From Heterocephalus glaber (lineage: Eukaryota > Chordata > Mammalia > Rodentia > Bathyergidae): DNA of 64,000 bases. Where the stretch lies: NCBI RefSeq assembly GCF_000247695.1, contig NW_004624747.1, forward strand, positions 12,760,931 to 12,824,930. Direction: 5' to 3'. The notes beneath the pieces are model-generated. The model worked only from the letters and a program-made list of their open reading frames with translations. It made no database searches and had not been told where the DNA came from. Of this stretch, positions 41,896-52,283 are shown piece by piece. How positions within the stretch are numbered: position 1 is the first letter of the stretch; every line of letters begins with the position of its first letter. The position numbers and the translations under genes were made by a program.

Positions 41896-41980
41896 GGGGG
41901 GGGGGGTACCAGGGATCAAACTCAGGGACCTCGAGCTTGCGAGGCAGGTGGCAGAACCACTGAGCTAAATCCCTGGCCCT
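41896..41980 (-). mobile_element. ID SINE with poly-G instead of poly-T
   Basis: Eleven G's (41896-41906), then TACCAGGGATCAAACTCAGG, GCGAGGCAGGTGGCAGAACC and GAGCTAAATCCCTGGCCC. CATTAAGAATTT / CATTAAGGATTT flank as a target-site duplication. Confidence 0.93.
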
Positions 41981-42228
41981 CATTAAGGATTTTTTTAAAG
42001 TGCTGTAAAATAGAAATGTCAGCTGTTCTCTTCACATGTTGATGAATTATACTGAATGTAAATGATCACTCAAAAAATTAATTTCTAATTAAATTTCCAC
42101 ATGGAATCTTGAGATGTGACCACCTACTTCTTAATGCTATGTAAAGGGAAGCTCTTTGTTCTCTACATTATCTTTTAGATCCCAGTAGGTTCCAGATAGT
42201 TCTTCACTATGGACATAATTTTTCTTGG

Positions 42229-42309
42229 CTGGGGATTTAGCTCAGTGGTTTCACCGCCTGCTGTGCAAGCGCAAGGACACGAGTTCAATCCCCAGTACCA
42301 AAAAAAAAA
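42229..42309 (+). mobile_element. ID SINE
   Basis: GGCTGGGGATTTAGCTCAGT, GTGCAAGCGCAAGGACACGAG, TTCAATCCCCAGTACC and an A10 tail. GACATAATTTTTCTT / GACGTAATTTTTCTT flanks are a near-perfect duplicated target site. Confidence 0.95.
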
Positions 42310-42815
42310 GACGTAATTTTTCTTTTTGACACTTTAACCAACATTTAAACTTTTCAGATCTCCATCCTGTTAAAAATGCGATATAAAAGAAATAGTTTAC
42401 AAATTGTCATTGATTTATATTATTGCCATTGAAAAGTGACAAGTTTCATAGTCCACTGCATTTCACAAATTGAAGGGAAATTATAAAGTTACATGTAATT
42501 TTATTTTGATCTTTTGAATATAGTTTGCTTCATCATCTACTCAAATGAAGAAGGAGCAGTGGGGTGGATGAATCTTTCTTTCCCTTGTTTTCTTTATGGT
42601 GTACGGGAAATTTTCCCACCTTCCTAAGGCTTGAAGCAGTTTCTTCTCTGTTTCTTTACTCCACATCAATTCTGTTGGGCTTTCCCTTCATCTGGCCTGG
42701 GCTTCCCTCTTGACCTAAATAGGGCATGCCCAGTAATGTCTGTCTTGTTCATTGTTTCTTCAACCTGGTTGTACAGACCTTTTGACCTAAGTATAGTGGC
42801 TGACTTTTGTGGGGG
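42310..42815. other. intron, nothing recognised
   Basis: AT-rich unique intron sequence. Confidence 0.35.
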
Positions 42816-42901
42816 TTTTTTTTTTCGGGTACTGGGGATCGAACTCGGGTCCTTGTGCTTGCAAGGCAGGTGGTGAAACCACTGAGCTAAATCCCCGGCC
42901 C
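42816..42901 (-). mobile_element. ID SINE
   Basis: TTTTTTTTTCGGGTACTGGGGATCG, GCAAGGCAGGTGGTGAAACC and GAGCTAAATCCCCGGCCCC. GCTGACTTTT / CCTGACTTTT flank. Confidence 0.94.
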
Positions 42902-43192
42902 CTGACTTTTTGTTTTGTTGTTTCTTTGTCTCAATTTTGTTCAGCGTGGTCTAGCTTGACCTTTGAATCTTGACTAAATCTTTATTCAGCTGATACTTAC
43001 AGCTCTTCGCTGGCATTATAAAGTTTTAGAAATTCATACTCATTTTTTAGAAATGCTTACAAAAATACTACTGTTAGAAGTAAAATTAGTTATAAAGAAG
43101 AAATTCCTTTAATTTTAGTGCAGTCATTTTTAGAAATGCCACCTGAGACTAAAAGCCAGGCCATCTGGAGTTAGTTGAAGATTTAAGATGAA

Positions 43193-43372
43193 CTAGACTT
43201 GATGGTGCACACCTGTAATCCCAGCACTGTGGAGACTGAGGCAGAGGGATCACAAATTTGAGCTCAGGCTGGGCAACTTAACCTAATTGAGACGCTGTCT
43301 GGGGAAAAAAAAGATTGAGAGGAATGTAGCTCAGTTCAAAGGGCCTGGGTTCAATCCCAGTAGCAGGGGAAA
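43193..43372 (+). mobile_element. B1-ID composite SINE
   Basis: ACTAGACTTGATGGTGCACAC..CAGCACTGTGGAGACTGAGG then an ID half (GAGAGGAATGTAGCTCAGTT..GGTTCAATCCCAGTAGC). It is the only sense-strand B1 I found between the promoter and 59 kb. Confidence 0.82.
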
Positions 43373-43740
43373 GAAAAGGGGTGGGGGGAGGATTAAAAAT
43401 AGTTCAGAGATGAAAGAATGGAAAAGCAGAAACCAAGACTTAGAAAACTCACAATTGAGAAATGGGAGAAGTCAGAAGAAGCTGCACCAAAGGAGAATAA
43501 TTAGGAAGGTTCAGTGGCACAAAATGAAAGGCACAAAAGTTTTAGAGGCAGGAGTGTAAAAAGCTACAGCATTCAGAGGGAATGAAGAAAGAACAGGCTG
43601 TTGAATTTGTAAAGGAAGTCATTATTGAAACTGCACTAATAAAGATCAGAGTTGTGAGGATGAACGCCAAATTGAGGTTGAGTAGTGAAGTAAAATTATC
43701 TTTTGGGTACTAACCATTTGTTTGAGAATATAAAATCTGA

Positions 43741-43830
43741 GGGCTGGGAGTTTAGCTCAGTGGCACCGCACCTGCCTCACAAGCACAAGGTCCTGAGTTC
43801 CATCCCCGGTATGGGAAAATAAATAAATAA
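43741..43830 (+). mobile_element. ID SINE
   Basis: GGGCTGGGAGTTTAGCTCAG, CTCACAAGCACAAGGTCCTG, GTTCCATCCCCGGTATGG and an AAAT tail. AAAATCTGA / AAAATGTGA flank. Confidence 0.93.
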
Positions 43831-44017
43831 AATGTGAAAGACGTAAGGAAAAAGGATGGTTGTTTAGGCAGCAGAGTCATAAAGGTATTTTTACTTTTGT
43901 GTTTTTCAGGAAGGAAGATAATTGTATATTTAAAGGCAGGGAGAATAAGAAATTGATATTGAAAAAAGGTTTTTTTACACTGTAGTTTAGAGATATCTGC
44001 TCGTTTTATTACTGCTA

Positions 44018-44153
44018 TTTTGAGATAGGGTCTCACTGTAGTCCAGTCTGGCCTTGAACTCACTATGTAGCACAGGCTGGCCTCCAACTTGCCTGGTTAT
44101 CCTACCTCAGCCTCATAAGTGCTGGGATTACAGGTATGCACCACCATACTGGC
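44018..44153 (-). mobile_element. B1 SINE
   Basis: TTTTGAGATAGGGTCTCACTG, CTCACTATGTAGCACAGGCTG and GTATGCACCACCATACTGGC. Confidence 0.9.
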
Positions 44154-44324
44154 ACCTTTGGTCTTTATATTGTCACTGTTCTGACCATATTGTTTTTGGA
44201 TGTTCTAAAGTTTTTTAATTGCCTGACTACAGAATTCAACCTCTTAAGTCTGACTTTCAGAAAAGTCTGGCTTCATAATCCTAATTCCATGTATTTCCTT
44301 TAAAATACTTTCTTTTCTCTTTTC

Positions 44325-44479
44325 TTTTTTCTGAGACAGGGTCTCGCTATGTAGTTGAGATTGGCTTTGAACTCACTATGTAGTCTAGGCCAGGCCAGCC
44401 TCAAACTCGTTTGTGGCAGTCCTCCTGCCTCAGTCTCCCAGGTGCTGGGATTACAGGAGTATGCCACCACACCTGGCTC
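44325..44479 (-). mobile_element. B1 SINE
   Basis: TTTTCTGAGACAGGGTCTCGC, GGCAGTCCTCCTGCCTCAGTC and GTATGCCACCACACCTGGC. TAAAATACTT flanks both ends as a target-site duplication. Confidence 0.92.
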
Positions 44480-45157
44480 TAAAATACTTCTCTACCCAGA
44501 GTACAGGAGATTACTGTTGGCTCTCTGTGTACTTAACACGGCTCTTCTACATAGTTGGCCCTTCTCTTAAGGTTTGCAGTAAGTCTTACCTGTCTTTCAA
44601 AGTCCAGTTGTTCCAGGATCTTGTGATTAGCCCAGGAGAAATATTTTGCTGATACTCACAGCTTTTTATCTGTTTCTGCTACATGGACAGCATTTATAAT
44701 TTCCTTACCTTACATTGATTGTATTTAATGTGTCTGTCTCTTCACTTTGACAGTTAACTCTGAAAAGGTAGGATCAAAACCATTAATTTCATGATATAGA
44801 AGGACCTACCATAGTAGATGCTCAAATTGGTGGGATTTTTTTTTTTTTTTTGAGAAAGAATATTTTAAGTTTGCTAGGTGCTGGACTTTCAAATAGTATG
44901 CATCCCTAAAAATATAATGACAGAGCACTTAGAAAAGAGGAGTGAATATTTAACCTAATATTTTACTGTTCTTTGAAGCAAATACTGCACATAAATAAAA
45001 TAGTTACTGTCAAGTTGGTTCAAGCGTTATGGCTAGATATGCATTACTTCCTAATATCCTGACAGCACTTGGAGAAAGAAGGAGGCTCAGCCCAGCAACC
45101 AAATGTCTAAGAGAGACATTTACAAAGGATTGTGGGGTTTTTTTTTTGTTTGTTTTG
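44480..45157. other. intron, nothing recognised
   Basis: About 680 bp with an isolated T16 run at 44836-44852 and no SINE body. Confidence 0.4.
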
Positions 45158-45293
45158 GTTTTTTTTATTTTGAGACGAGGTCTCACTTGCAGTCCAGGCT
45201 GGTCTTGAACTGTGCAGCCTAGGCTGACTTTGAACTTGCAGCAGTCAACCTCCTGAGTGCTGGGATTATAGGTGTGTGCCACCATGCCCAGCT
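45158..45293 (-). mobile_element. B1 SINE
   Basis: TTTTATTTTGAGACGAGGTC, GGTCTTGAACTGTGCAGCC and GTGTGTGCCACCATGCCCAGC. GGATTGTGGGTTTTTT / GCTGTGGGTTCTTT flank. Confidence 0.9.
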
Positions 45294-45429
45294 GTGGGTT
45301 CTTTAATCATCTTTTATTTCTAACCTGCTTGAACTGGGCCATAGACTGTTACCAATTCATTTCTGCTTTATCTCCCAAACAGCCACTTGTTAGGTGGCAT
45401 ACACTACTACATTTCTGTTTTTTAATTAA

Positions 45430-45497
45430 TTTGCCATGCTGGGGATAGAACCCAAGTGAAGCAGGTGTTCTACCACTGAGCTACATCCTCAGCCCTA
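45430..45497 (-). mobile_element. ID SINE, older variant
   Basis: CATGCTGGGGATAGAACCCAAG, GCAGGTGTTCTACCACTGAGC and TACATCCTCAGCCC. Confidence 0.8.
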
Positions 45498-46624
45498 TTA
45501 TTACTTTTCTAATGTGGAGTTCTACTTTTTTTTTTTAATAAAACAATTTTAGGGAAAAAATTTCAGTAACATGTTCAAATGAAAATGTTTGCAGGAAACT
45601 TTGAGATATGAGGAACCGTAAGTTGTATGGGAACTAGTTTCTGATTAATTTAACATTTCTTTCCCTCTTTTGGCTTCTTTTTAGAAATTCTTGTTTGCTT
45701 GTTTGAAATTCTTGTTTTTTGTATTTAAACTTTTGTTTAAGAAACTGTAATTTTTTTAATAGAAACTTAATTTGTTGTGATTTTTTTTTTTTTTTCCTGT
45801 CCTATAAATTCTCTCTTGACTCATTTCTGGTCTCTTGTTTAAAAAGTGTTATTTACAAAGCACAATTTAAAAAAGAATCTCTTGCCCTGATGTTTGCCTA
45901 TTTTAAATTTAATATAGCAGTGCCTCAGTCTTAGGTTAGAATTAAGTAACAGTGTTACCTGGAATAGGCATAAATCAGAAGTTTGGGGAGTAGTTTGTTT
46001 TTGAACTCGGGTGTGCTTTGCAGTGGTGAAAACCTACAGGCCTAGGGATAGTACATTAGTTAGGCTTGTAATTCAAAGATTTTACAGCCAAGGGTAATTG
46101 GTATCAAACAACTTAAGAAAAAAAGGGAATAACATGTAGAAATAGGGGAGAATAGTGATAACAAATGTAATTAGACAGTAGAAGCAAAGGCAAAGATCAG
46201 AGACGAGAGTTATATCATGAAGCTTCAAGTAATGGTGTCAAATGGAAGGTAGAGCCAGCAACTAGAAAATAGGTAACTAAGCTAGAGTCATCTTGCAGCA
46301 AAAATGTACATGGCCCTAGATATGTCTGGAAATCCAGCATTGTGTTCATTTTATGCTTACCAAGTTAATAATGAGTCAGCATTGAGCGATATGGCAGTTT
46401 TAATCTGTCTCAATAGCTAATGAGAGTGTCTGGGCTTCACAGAGGCCTCTGTTCAAGTAAACCAGGAAGTGCTGTTGTGTGTGTATCTCTCTATATAATA
46501 TGATTGAAAAAATATATGAGATATGGAAAAAAATAAAATGAATATATAAATTTTTAAAGTTTTATTACAGTAGAAGACACATTGCCATACTCCCCTTCTT
46601 GCTTTGAACACACTGAACTCATCC
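45498..46624. other. intron, nothing recognised
   Basis: About 1.1 kb of AT-rich intron, the longest stretch in the intron past 36.7 kb without a SINE. Confidence 0.4.
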
Positions 46625-46713
46625 TTTTTTTTTTTTTTTTTGTAAGGGGGGTCGAACTTGGGTCCTTGCGCTTGTGCAGCAGGCGGAGAAACCACTGAGC
46701 TAAATCCCCACCC
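46625..46713 (-). mobile_element. ID SINE
   Basis: A T17 run, GTAAGGGGGGTCGAACTTGGG, GTGCAGCAGGCGGAGAAACC and GAGCTAAATCCCCACCCC. TGAACTCATC flanks both sides. Confidence 0.94.
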
Positions 46714-46759
46714 CTGAACTCATCATTCTTGCTACTTTTTGAGCAGTTCCAGAAGTCCT

Positions 46760-46907
46760 CCTTTTTTTTTGGAGACAGAATCTTGCTTTGTACTTTGGGC
46801 TGGCCTTGAACTCACTGTATATCCTAGGCTAGCTCAAATTCACAGTGATCCTCCTTCCTCAGCCTCCCAAGTTCTGGGATTACAGATGTGCGCTACCACG
46901 CCCAGCT
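46760..46907 (-). mobile_element. B1 SINE
   Basis: TTTTTTTTGGAGACAGAATC, CTCACTGTATATCCTAGGCTAGC and GTGCGCTACCACGCCCAGC. CAGAAGTCCT / TAGAAGCCTT flank. Confidence 0.9.
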
Positions 46908-47174
46908 AGAAGCCTTCTTTTCTGTGTCTTTAGTTGTACTCTCCTGGCCACCTTGATGTCCTGCCTAAATCCATTTAAAATTTTTCACTTTCATGATCAT
47001 TTTGATGTTGAAAGACGAAGTTGCATGATGCCAGATCCAGTGAATAAGGTAAATTGAGGGCCATCATGGGTAAATTTTTTGAAAAGGGGGTATTATGGGT
47101 GTATAAAGCCCATGTTTATTTTTTAGAAGTATTTCTATTGATGAATTACTAATTTTAATTTTATGAATTTATAT

Positions 47175-47177
47175 ATT

Positions 47178-47208
<31 letters not shown>

Positions 47209-47286
47209 TTTTGGTTCCGGGGATCAAACTCAGTCCTTGCGATTGTGAGGCAGGTTGTGGAACCACTGAGCTAAATCCCCGGCCCT
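47175..47286 (-). mobile_element. ID SINE with (ATTT)n tail
   Basis: About nine ATTT units (47176-47212), then GGTTCCGGGGATCAAACTCAG, GTGAGGCAGGTTGTGGAACC and GAGCTAAATCCCCGGCCC. Confidence 0.93.
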
Positions 47287-47539
47287 GAGTTTTATTATAT
47301 TAAACATTGTGTACTTAACAGAAACGTAAAATATCAATAAATAAAATATTAAATTTTTAACGAGTGTGTAGAATACATATCAACATTTTCAACATCAGCT
47401 GTTTGCCTGCTTACAAAATCTAAAAAATAACAGCAGAAATAAGCTCCCATATGAACTACAATGAAAATATTAACAAAACTCTACCACAGAAATAATCTTT
47501 GCTTCAATTATCACACCTAAGGGAGTCTTTACACCCAAC

Positions 47540-47650
47540 AGTAGCATGTTCCATACACAGGTCTCGCTCATACTGACAGTACATGTGCTTAGCTTTCTTT
47601 TCCTATTTTGCAGGCCATACTTGTCACCTCTCTTGTCTTGCTTTTTTGTC
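47540..47650 (-). pseudogene. duplicated piggyBac Cys-rich tail, outer copy
   Basis: The minus strand reads DKYGLQNRKRKAKHMYCQYE then RDLCMEHATVGCKDSLRCDN, matching the inner copy (CQVCLAKDRKTKHMCYHCK then YLCMEHTVF, 48005-48092) at the same spacing. Flanking non-coding text also matches (AACATTTTCAACATCA..CTG, AATAACAGCAGAAATAA), so this is a DNA-level tandem duplication of roughly 400 bp. Several metal-ligand Cys are lost in this copy. Confidence 0.75.
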
Positions 47651-47867
47651 AGGAGATATTACGTTATATAGTGTACATTTAGGAAAATGAAATATCAAAA
47701 CAAAATATCAAATGTGTAATGAATGTTTAGAATAAACATTTTCAACATCAACTGTTTACAAGATCTGAAAAATAACAGCAAAAAAAAAATAACAGCAGAA
47801 ATAAATTCCTGTGTAAACTATGTACAATGAAAATACAAATAAAACTACCACAAAAGAATCTTTTTTG

Positions 47868-47946
47868 TTTTTGGTACTGGGGATTGAACTGGGGACCTTG
47901 TGCTTTCAAGGCAGTCGCGGGAACCACTGAGCTAAATCCCTGGCCC
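47868..47946 (-). mobile_element. ID SINE inside the piggyBac duplication
   Basis: TTTTTTGTTTTTGGTACTGGGG, TTCAAGGCAGTCGCGGGAACC and GAGCTAAATCCCTGGCCC. It lies only in the inner repeat unit, so it postdates the duplication. AGAA.AATCTT flanks both ends. Confidence 0.93.
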
Positions 47947-48099
47947 AGAAATAATCTTAACTTCAATTATCACTCCTAAATTAGTCTTCCCACATGAAAA
48001 CAGTATGTTCCATACACAGATATCACTTACAGTGATAGCACATATGTTTTGTTTTCCTGTCTTTGGCAAGACATACTTGACATATTACTGCTCTTGTTT

Positions 48100-48186
48100 T
48101 CTTTTCCTTTTTGGTACCAGGGATCGAACTCGAGACCTTGCGCTTGCAAGGCAGGCGGCAGAACCACTGAGCAAAAAATCCCAGGC
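48100..48186 (-). mobile_element. ID SINE inside the piggyBac relic
   Basis: CTTTTTGGTACCAGGGATCG, GCAAGGCAGGCGGCAGAACC and GAGCAAAAAATCCCAGGCGC. GCTCTTGTTTTC / TCTCTTGTTTTC flank as a target-site duplication. Confidence 0.93.
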
Positions 48187-48639
48187 GCGCGTTTGCTTGC
48201 TTGCTTGCTTTTTTCTCTTGTTTTCTTAGGAAGCTCTTGTGATGTTTCATCTGTCTGTTCACTGGCCTGCTCCAGAATTCTTTTGCGAGGTTCTTTGGGC
48301 AGATATATATCATTATGCCTCTGTTGTAATTGATCATTTATCAATTCCAGTCCCAGTCCTCTATAAGAAAATTTGTCCGTAATATTTTGTGCTTCTTACT
48401 TTCTTTGTAAACTATGAAAAACTATTTAAGCCTGACATGTTTAGGATCAAGTAAAACACAGTCATTGGCCAATTCTTTGTGTTTCCAGTGACATCATAGT
48501 TGCTGCATCACAAATATCTACTCCACCTTTCATTTTGTTGTAGAATGTGACCATTTCTGGCTTCATTTGTGTTGAGGACTCACTGTCAATCTTGTTTGTT
48601 TGTTTTGGGAAAGAATCTTTTTTTCTTGTTTTGTTTTGT

Positions 48640-48783
48640 GTTTTCTTTTGAAACAGTCTCACCATGTGGTCCAGGTTAGCTTTGAACTCACTGTGTTCCG
48701 AAGGCTGAGCTTGAACTCACAGGATCCTCCTGCCTCAGCACCTGAGTGGTGCGATTATGGATGTGCACCACCATGCCCGGCCC
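48640..48783 (-). mobile_element. B1 SINE inside the piggyBac relic
   Basis: TTTTGAAACAGTCTCACCATG, a duplicated TTGAACTCAC block and GTGCACCACCATGCCCGGCC. It separates the NNWFTS region from the GGVD region of the transposase. Confidence 0.88.
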
Positions 48784-49062
48784 TGGCCTTGGCCTCGCAG
48801 TCAATTTTATCATCACAGTGTAATGTTGACAGTATGAATACTGTGTTTTCTTCACCATAGAGGAGGCCAATATTATAGGGGGCCAAAATACGATCCAAAC
48901 AGTGTATTATACATTTCTCTGTTGTGAACTTGTAACATTTTTTTCAGGAATCTCTCCTTTGTTCTTGTGAATAGTTCCTCTGCTGGTCAACTGGTGTTCT
49001 TTTAGCAAATGTAGCATCAGTGGTTGACTGGTGAACCAATTGTTGAATGTGACATTTGGGTT

Positions 49063-49506
49063 ATACCGGAGACCCCTGCAGTTAGGTTCCAGTACTCTGC
49101 TCAGTATACAATGCAGGCCTGAGAAATAAAACTAAAAGACAACTGGGAGAGAGAAAGCAGGCCTGAGAAATAAAACTACAAGACAGAACTGGGACAACAA
49201 AGGCTGGTGCAACCGACAGAGGCACTGACTAGTCCCAGGCACTGACTTTTATTGGCAATCAGTTGGGGTAAAGGCAAGCTGTGTGAAGTTTCTGTGGAAA
49301 TAAACAAGGCTCATAAAGGAAAAAACAAAGCATTCTCAAATTCGGAACAAAATAGACAAAATATATGGTTGTAATTAGAAGATTGTTCTTCTAGTTGGAA
49401 TTTGGGGGTGAGTTACTCTGACCTCAACATGTAGGCTTCAGCTTGTCTATAAACAAGCCAGTTATGGGGTTAATTCTTCACAGCTTGCTTTGGGCATAAT
49501 CAGTAT
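49063..49506 (-). mobile_element. solo LTR inside the piggyBac relic
   Basis: On the minus strand a U3-like part (CTTTATGAGCCTTGTTTATT) leads to an AATAAAA signal (about 49247-49253), a GTCAGTGCCTGGGACTAG-type segment, and U5-like text with a 44-bp tandem duplication (GCAGGCCTGAGAAATAAAAC in each unit). It has the size and layout of an endogenous retrovirus LTR and no internal genes. The family was not recognised. Confidence 0.55.
49113..49198. repeat. 44-bp tandem duplication
   Basis: GCAGGCCTGAGAAATAAAAC begins at 49113 and again at 49157. The second unit differs by a few bases (ACTAAAAGACAACTGGGA against ACTACAAGACAGAACTGGGA). Confidence 0.9.
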
Positions 49507-49527
49507 TACGGTCCTCTGGAGTTACTT

Positions 49528-49588
49528 CCCCCCCCCCCCCCCCGGAATTCAACTCAGGACCTTGTGCTTGCCAGGCAGGTGTGGTGTG
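49528..49588 (-). mobile_element. ID SINE fragment with C16 tail
   Basis: Sixteen C's (49528-49543), then GGAATTCAACTCAGGACC and GCTTGCCAGGCAGGTGTGGTG. It is truncated before the A-box end. Confidence 0.8.
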
Positions 49589-51534
49589 GGTTACTTTTTG
49601 AAGTAGGTGCAGCAAGTCTGTTCACCACATCATATGGTTTATTATGCCACAAATAAAGACCTGGTGGCCGAGTTCCAGGATAAATTTCTAAATTCAAGGT
49701 GTAAAATGTCTTTTCATCTACCAGGGCATATATTTCTATACCATATTTGAAAGGTTTATTTGGTATATTTTGCCAAAACTGTCAATAACCATGAAATGAT
49801 GTAAATTATTTGTCAGTTGTCATGTATTCAGAGGGTGTATAAAGTGCTTGAGAGTTCAAAACAAAACTTTAAAAAATGAGCAAATGGCAGCCAAATTGTT
49901 GGATTTTTTTTTCTTTCTTGAAGGATCTTTTTGTTGTCAAAACAGAAGCAATTTTGAAAGGCACCAAAATTCTTAGAGTGTCATTATTCTAAAAATCTCA
50001 ATGCCACATATGTCACTTCTCCTTAAATCCTTAAGATTCTGGTTGGCACAGTTAGAATGATAAAGTTCTGCTATGAAGGCTTTTAGTTCAGATAGGTGTC
50101 ATGATAAATATATTTTTTAGTATTACCATTGATACATACAGAATGTTTTATTTGTATTTCATTGTTAGTGTATTTCAAAACATCTTATAGCATATCATCC
50201 GTTACACTTTCCAATATTGAACCATGGTGCTGGCATTCTGTCCAATAGGTTTCACTCTTGGCAAGAACCTAACAACATTTTCTGACCTAGTCCTAACATT
50301 GGATCGTACAGGTATACATGACCATTTTGTAGCATTTTGACTAGTCATATGTTTACTTACATGTTTTTTTTCTCATCTGAATCAAGTACTTCATTCTGTA
50401 TTTTTCTGTCATACCTTGCTAACTTCTTTGGCTTATGTGATCCAAGTCATGATTGATAGCTGAATCAACTGATGACTCACTTTCAGCCTCCTCCCAGAGT
50501 TGCAAAAGTAGTTTTTCATGTCCCCCATTGTACTGAATTGGGCTAATTGTACAAGAAAAATCAAAGAAAACATGTAATAGGTTTCTACAAAACCTATAAA
50601 AGGTTTCTACAAAACCTTTAAGGATGTTATAACACCAATACTCCTCAAGCTTTTCAAAGAAATTGAAAGGTATAGAGTACTTCCAGATTCATTTATGGAA
50701 GCCATTGTTACCCTGATCCCCAAACCAGAAACAGACTCAACGAAGAGAACTATACGCCAGTCTCTTTAATGAACACAGATGGAAAAATTCTTGTCAAGAT
50801 ATTAGCAAATGGAATGCAGCACATTATCTGAAAGGTCATACATACGTCATGATCCACTAGTTTTTATCTGAGTTACAAGGATGGTTCCACATACACAAGT
50901 TTCTAAATGTAATACATCATATAAACAGGAGCAAAATTTTAAAAAATGGTCATATCAGTAAATGCAGAAAAAGCTTTCAACAAAATCCAACACCCTTTCA
51001 TGATAAAAGAATGCAGGGATGGAAAGACCAAGATCATACCTGAATATGATAAAGGCTATTTATGACCAATAGTATCATACTAAATGGGGAAGAACTAAAA
51101 GCATTCCCCCTAAAATCCAGAACAAAATAAGCATGTCCACTCTCACGTCCGCTATTTCATATAGTACTTGAAACGTTAGCCAGAGTAATTAGGCAAGAGA
51201 AAGAAATAAAAGGGATACATATAGGAAAGGAACTCATGTTATTATTTGCCGATGACATGGTATTCTACATAAAGACCCAAAGAACTCCACCAAAAAATGC
51301 TTAGAATTAATACCTAATTTCAGCAAAGTAGCAGGATACAAGATCAACACTCAAAAATTAGCATTTGTGTGTACCAACAATGAACAGGAGAAGGAAATTC
51401 TGAAAACAGTACCATTCACAATCACTAAAGAAAAATGAAAAATTTAGGAGTAAATCTAACCAAGGAAGTGAAAAGCCTCTATAAAGAAAACTACACTACT
51501 CTGAAGAAGGAGATTGAAGAGAATGTTAGAACTT

Positions 51535-51640
51535 GTGTTTTGTTTTTGTTTTTGTTTTTGTTTTTGTACCAGGGATTGAACTAGGAGTCCTTGTGTTTGT
51601 GAGGCAGGCGGCAGAACCACTGAGCTACATCTCCGGCTGA
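51535..51640 (-). mobile_element. ID SINE nested in L1
   Basis: (TTTTTG)n, TACCAGGGATTGAACTAGG, GTGAGGCAGGCGGCAGAACC and GAGCTACATCTCCGGC. GAAGAGAATGTTAGAA / GAAGAGGATGTTAGAA flank as a 16-bp target-site duplication. Confidence 0.95.
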
Positions 51641-52006
51641 AGAGGATGTTAGAAAATAGAAAGATGTCCCTTGCTCCTGGATAGGCAGAACCAGTACTGT
51701 CAAAATGGCCCTACTTCCGAAACTTTTATACAGATTCAGTGCAGTCTCAATCAAAACACTGTAGCAGCATACTTTACAGATCTAGAGAAAACAATCCTGA
51801 AATTCATAGGAACCAGAAGAGACCCCAAATAACAAAAGTAGTTTTGGGCAGTAAGAGCAAAGCAGACGGTATAACTATACCAGTCTTCAAGCTACACTAC
51901 AAACCAATAGTGATTAAAAATGGCATGGTACTGGAACAGACACAGACACGTGGATCAAAGGAACAGAATAGAGAATACACCTTCCCCAGATGTATTCAAC
52001 TATTTG

Positions 52007-52037
52007 ATTTTTTTTTTTTTTTGGTACCGGGGATTGA
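52007..52037 (-). mobile_element. ID SINE cut by the assembly gap
   Basis: A T15 run, then GGTACCGGGGATTGA, then Ns. Only the tail end of the element is visible. Confidence 0.85.
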
Positions 52038-52137
52038 NNNNNNNNNNNNNNNNNNNNNNNNNNNNNNNNNNNNNNNNNNNNNNNNNNNNNNNNNNNNNNN
52101 NNNNNNNNNNNNNNNNNNNNNNNNNNNNNNNNNNNNN
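52038..52137. other. assembly gap of exactly 100 N
   Basis: A placeholder gap that begins inside an ID SINE and ends in sequence that is not L1. Confidence 0.99.
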
Positions 52138-52283
52138 CCTGGTTCTGCAAGTGGGAAAATCATGTCTGCATCTCATGGAGACATCTGAAGACAGCAATGA
52201 AACCATCCAGCACCTCTAACCCACCAACGGTGAAGCTGCAGATGCATAAGACATAACTGAAATGGACAGTGAATGTTTAAATA
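52138..52283. other. unidentified insert within L1
   Basis: About 145 bp starting CCTGGTTCTGCAAGTGGG and ending TGAATGTTTAAAT before a T-run. It does not fit the L1 sequence on either side: the L1 resumes at TTTGATCTTTGACAAAGGGC near 52382. It could be part of the inserted element hidden by the gap or misplaced sequence. Confidence 0.5.

Larger units (their letters stand above)
47300..50560 (-). pseudogene. piggyBac-family transposase relic
   Basis: Read on the minus strand in three shifting frames, this shows a nearly complete piggyBac-type DDD transposase in the right order. There is an acidic N-terminus (KLLLQLWEEAESESSVD, near 50500), SEIQNATKW-type basic text (SQNATKWSC, near 50330), EIFRIMTL (near 49985), YMTTDK with the first catalytic Asp (49812-49814) and IPNKPFKYGIEIYAL (near 49755). 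Next come NVTFNNWFTSQPL, where piggyBac has CDNWFTS (near 49040), then YNKMKGGVDICD with the third Asp (48516-48518), LPKEPRKRIL (near 48275) and a Cys-rich zinc-binding tail (CQVCLAKD..CYHCK..LCMEH, 48005-48092) present twice. Such enzymes cut and paste DNA at TTAA. The copy is dead: many stops and frameshifts, the second Asp changed to Asn, and an LTR, IDs and a B1 inserted. The subfamily is not determined; it could be an old piggyBac transposon or a decayed PGBD-type gene. Confidence 0.85.
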
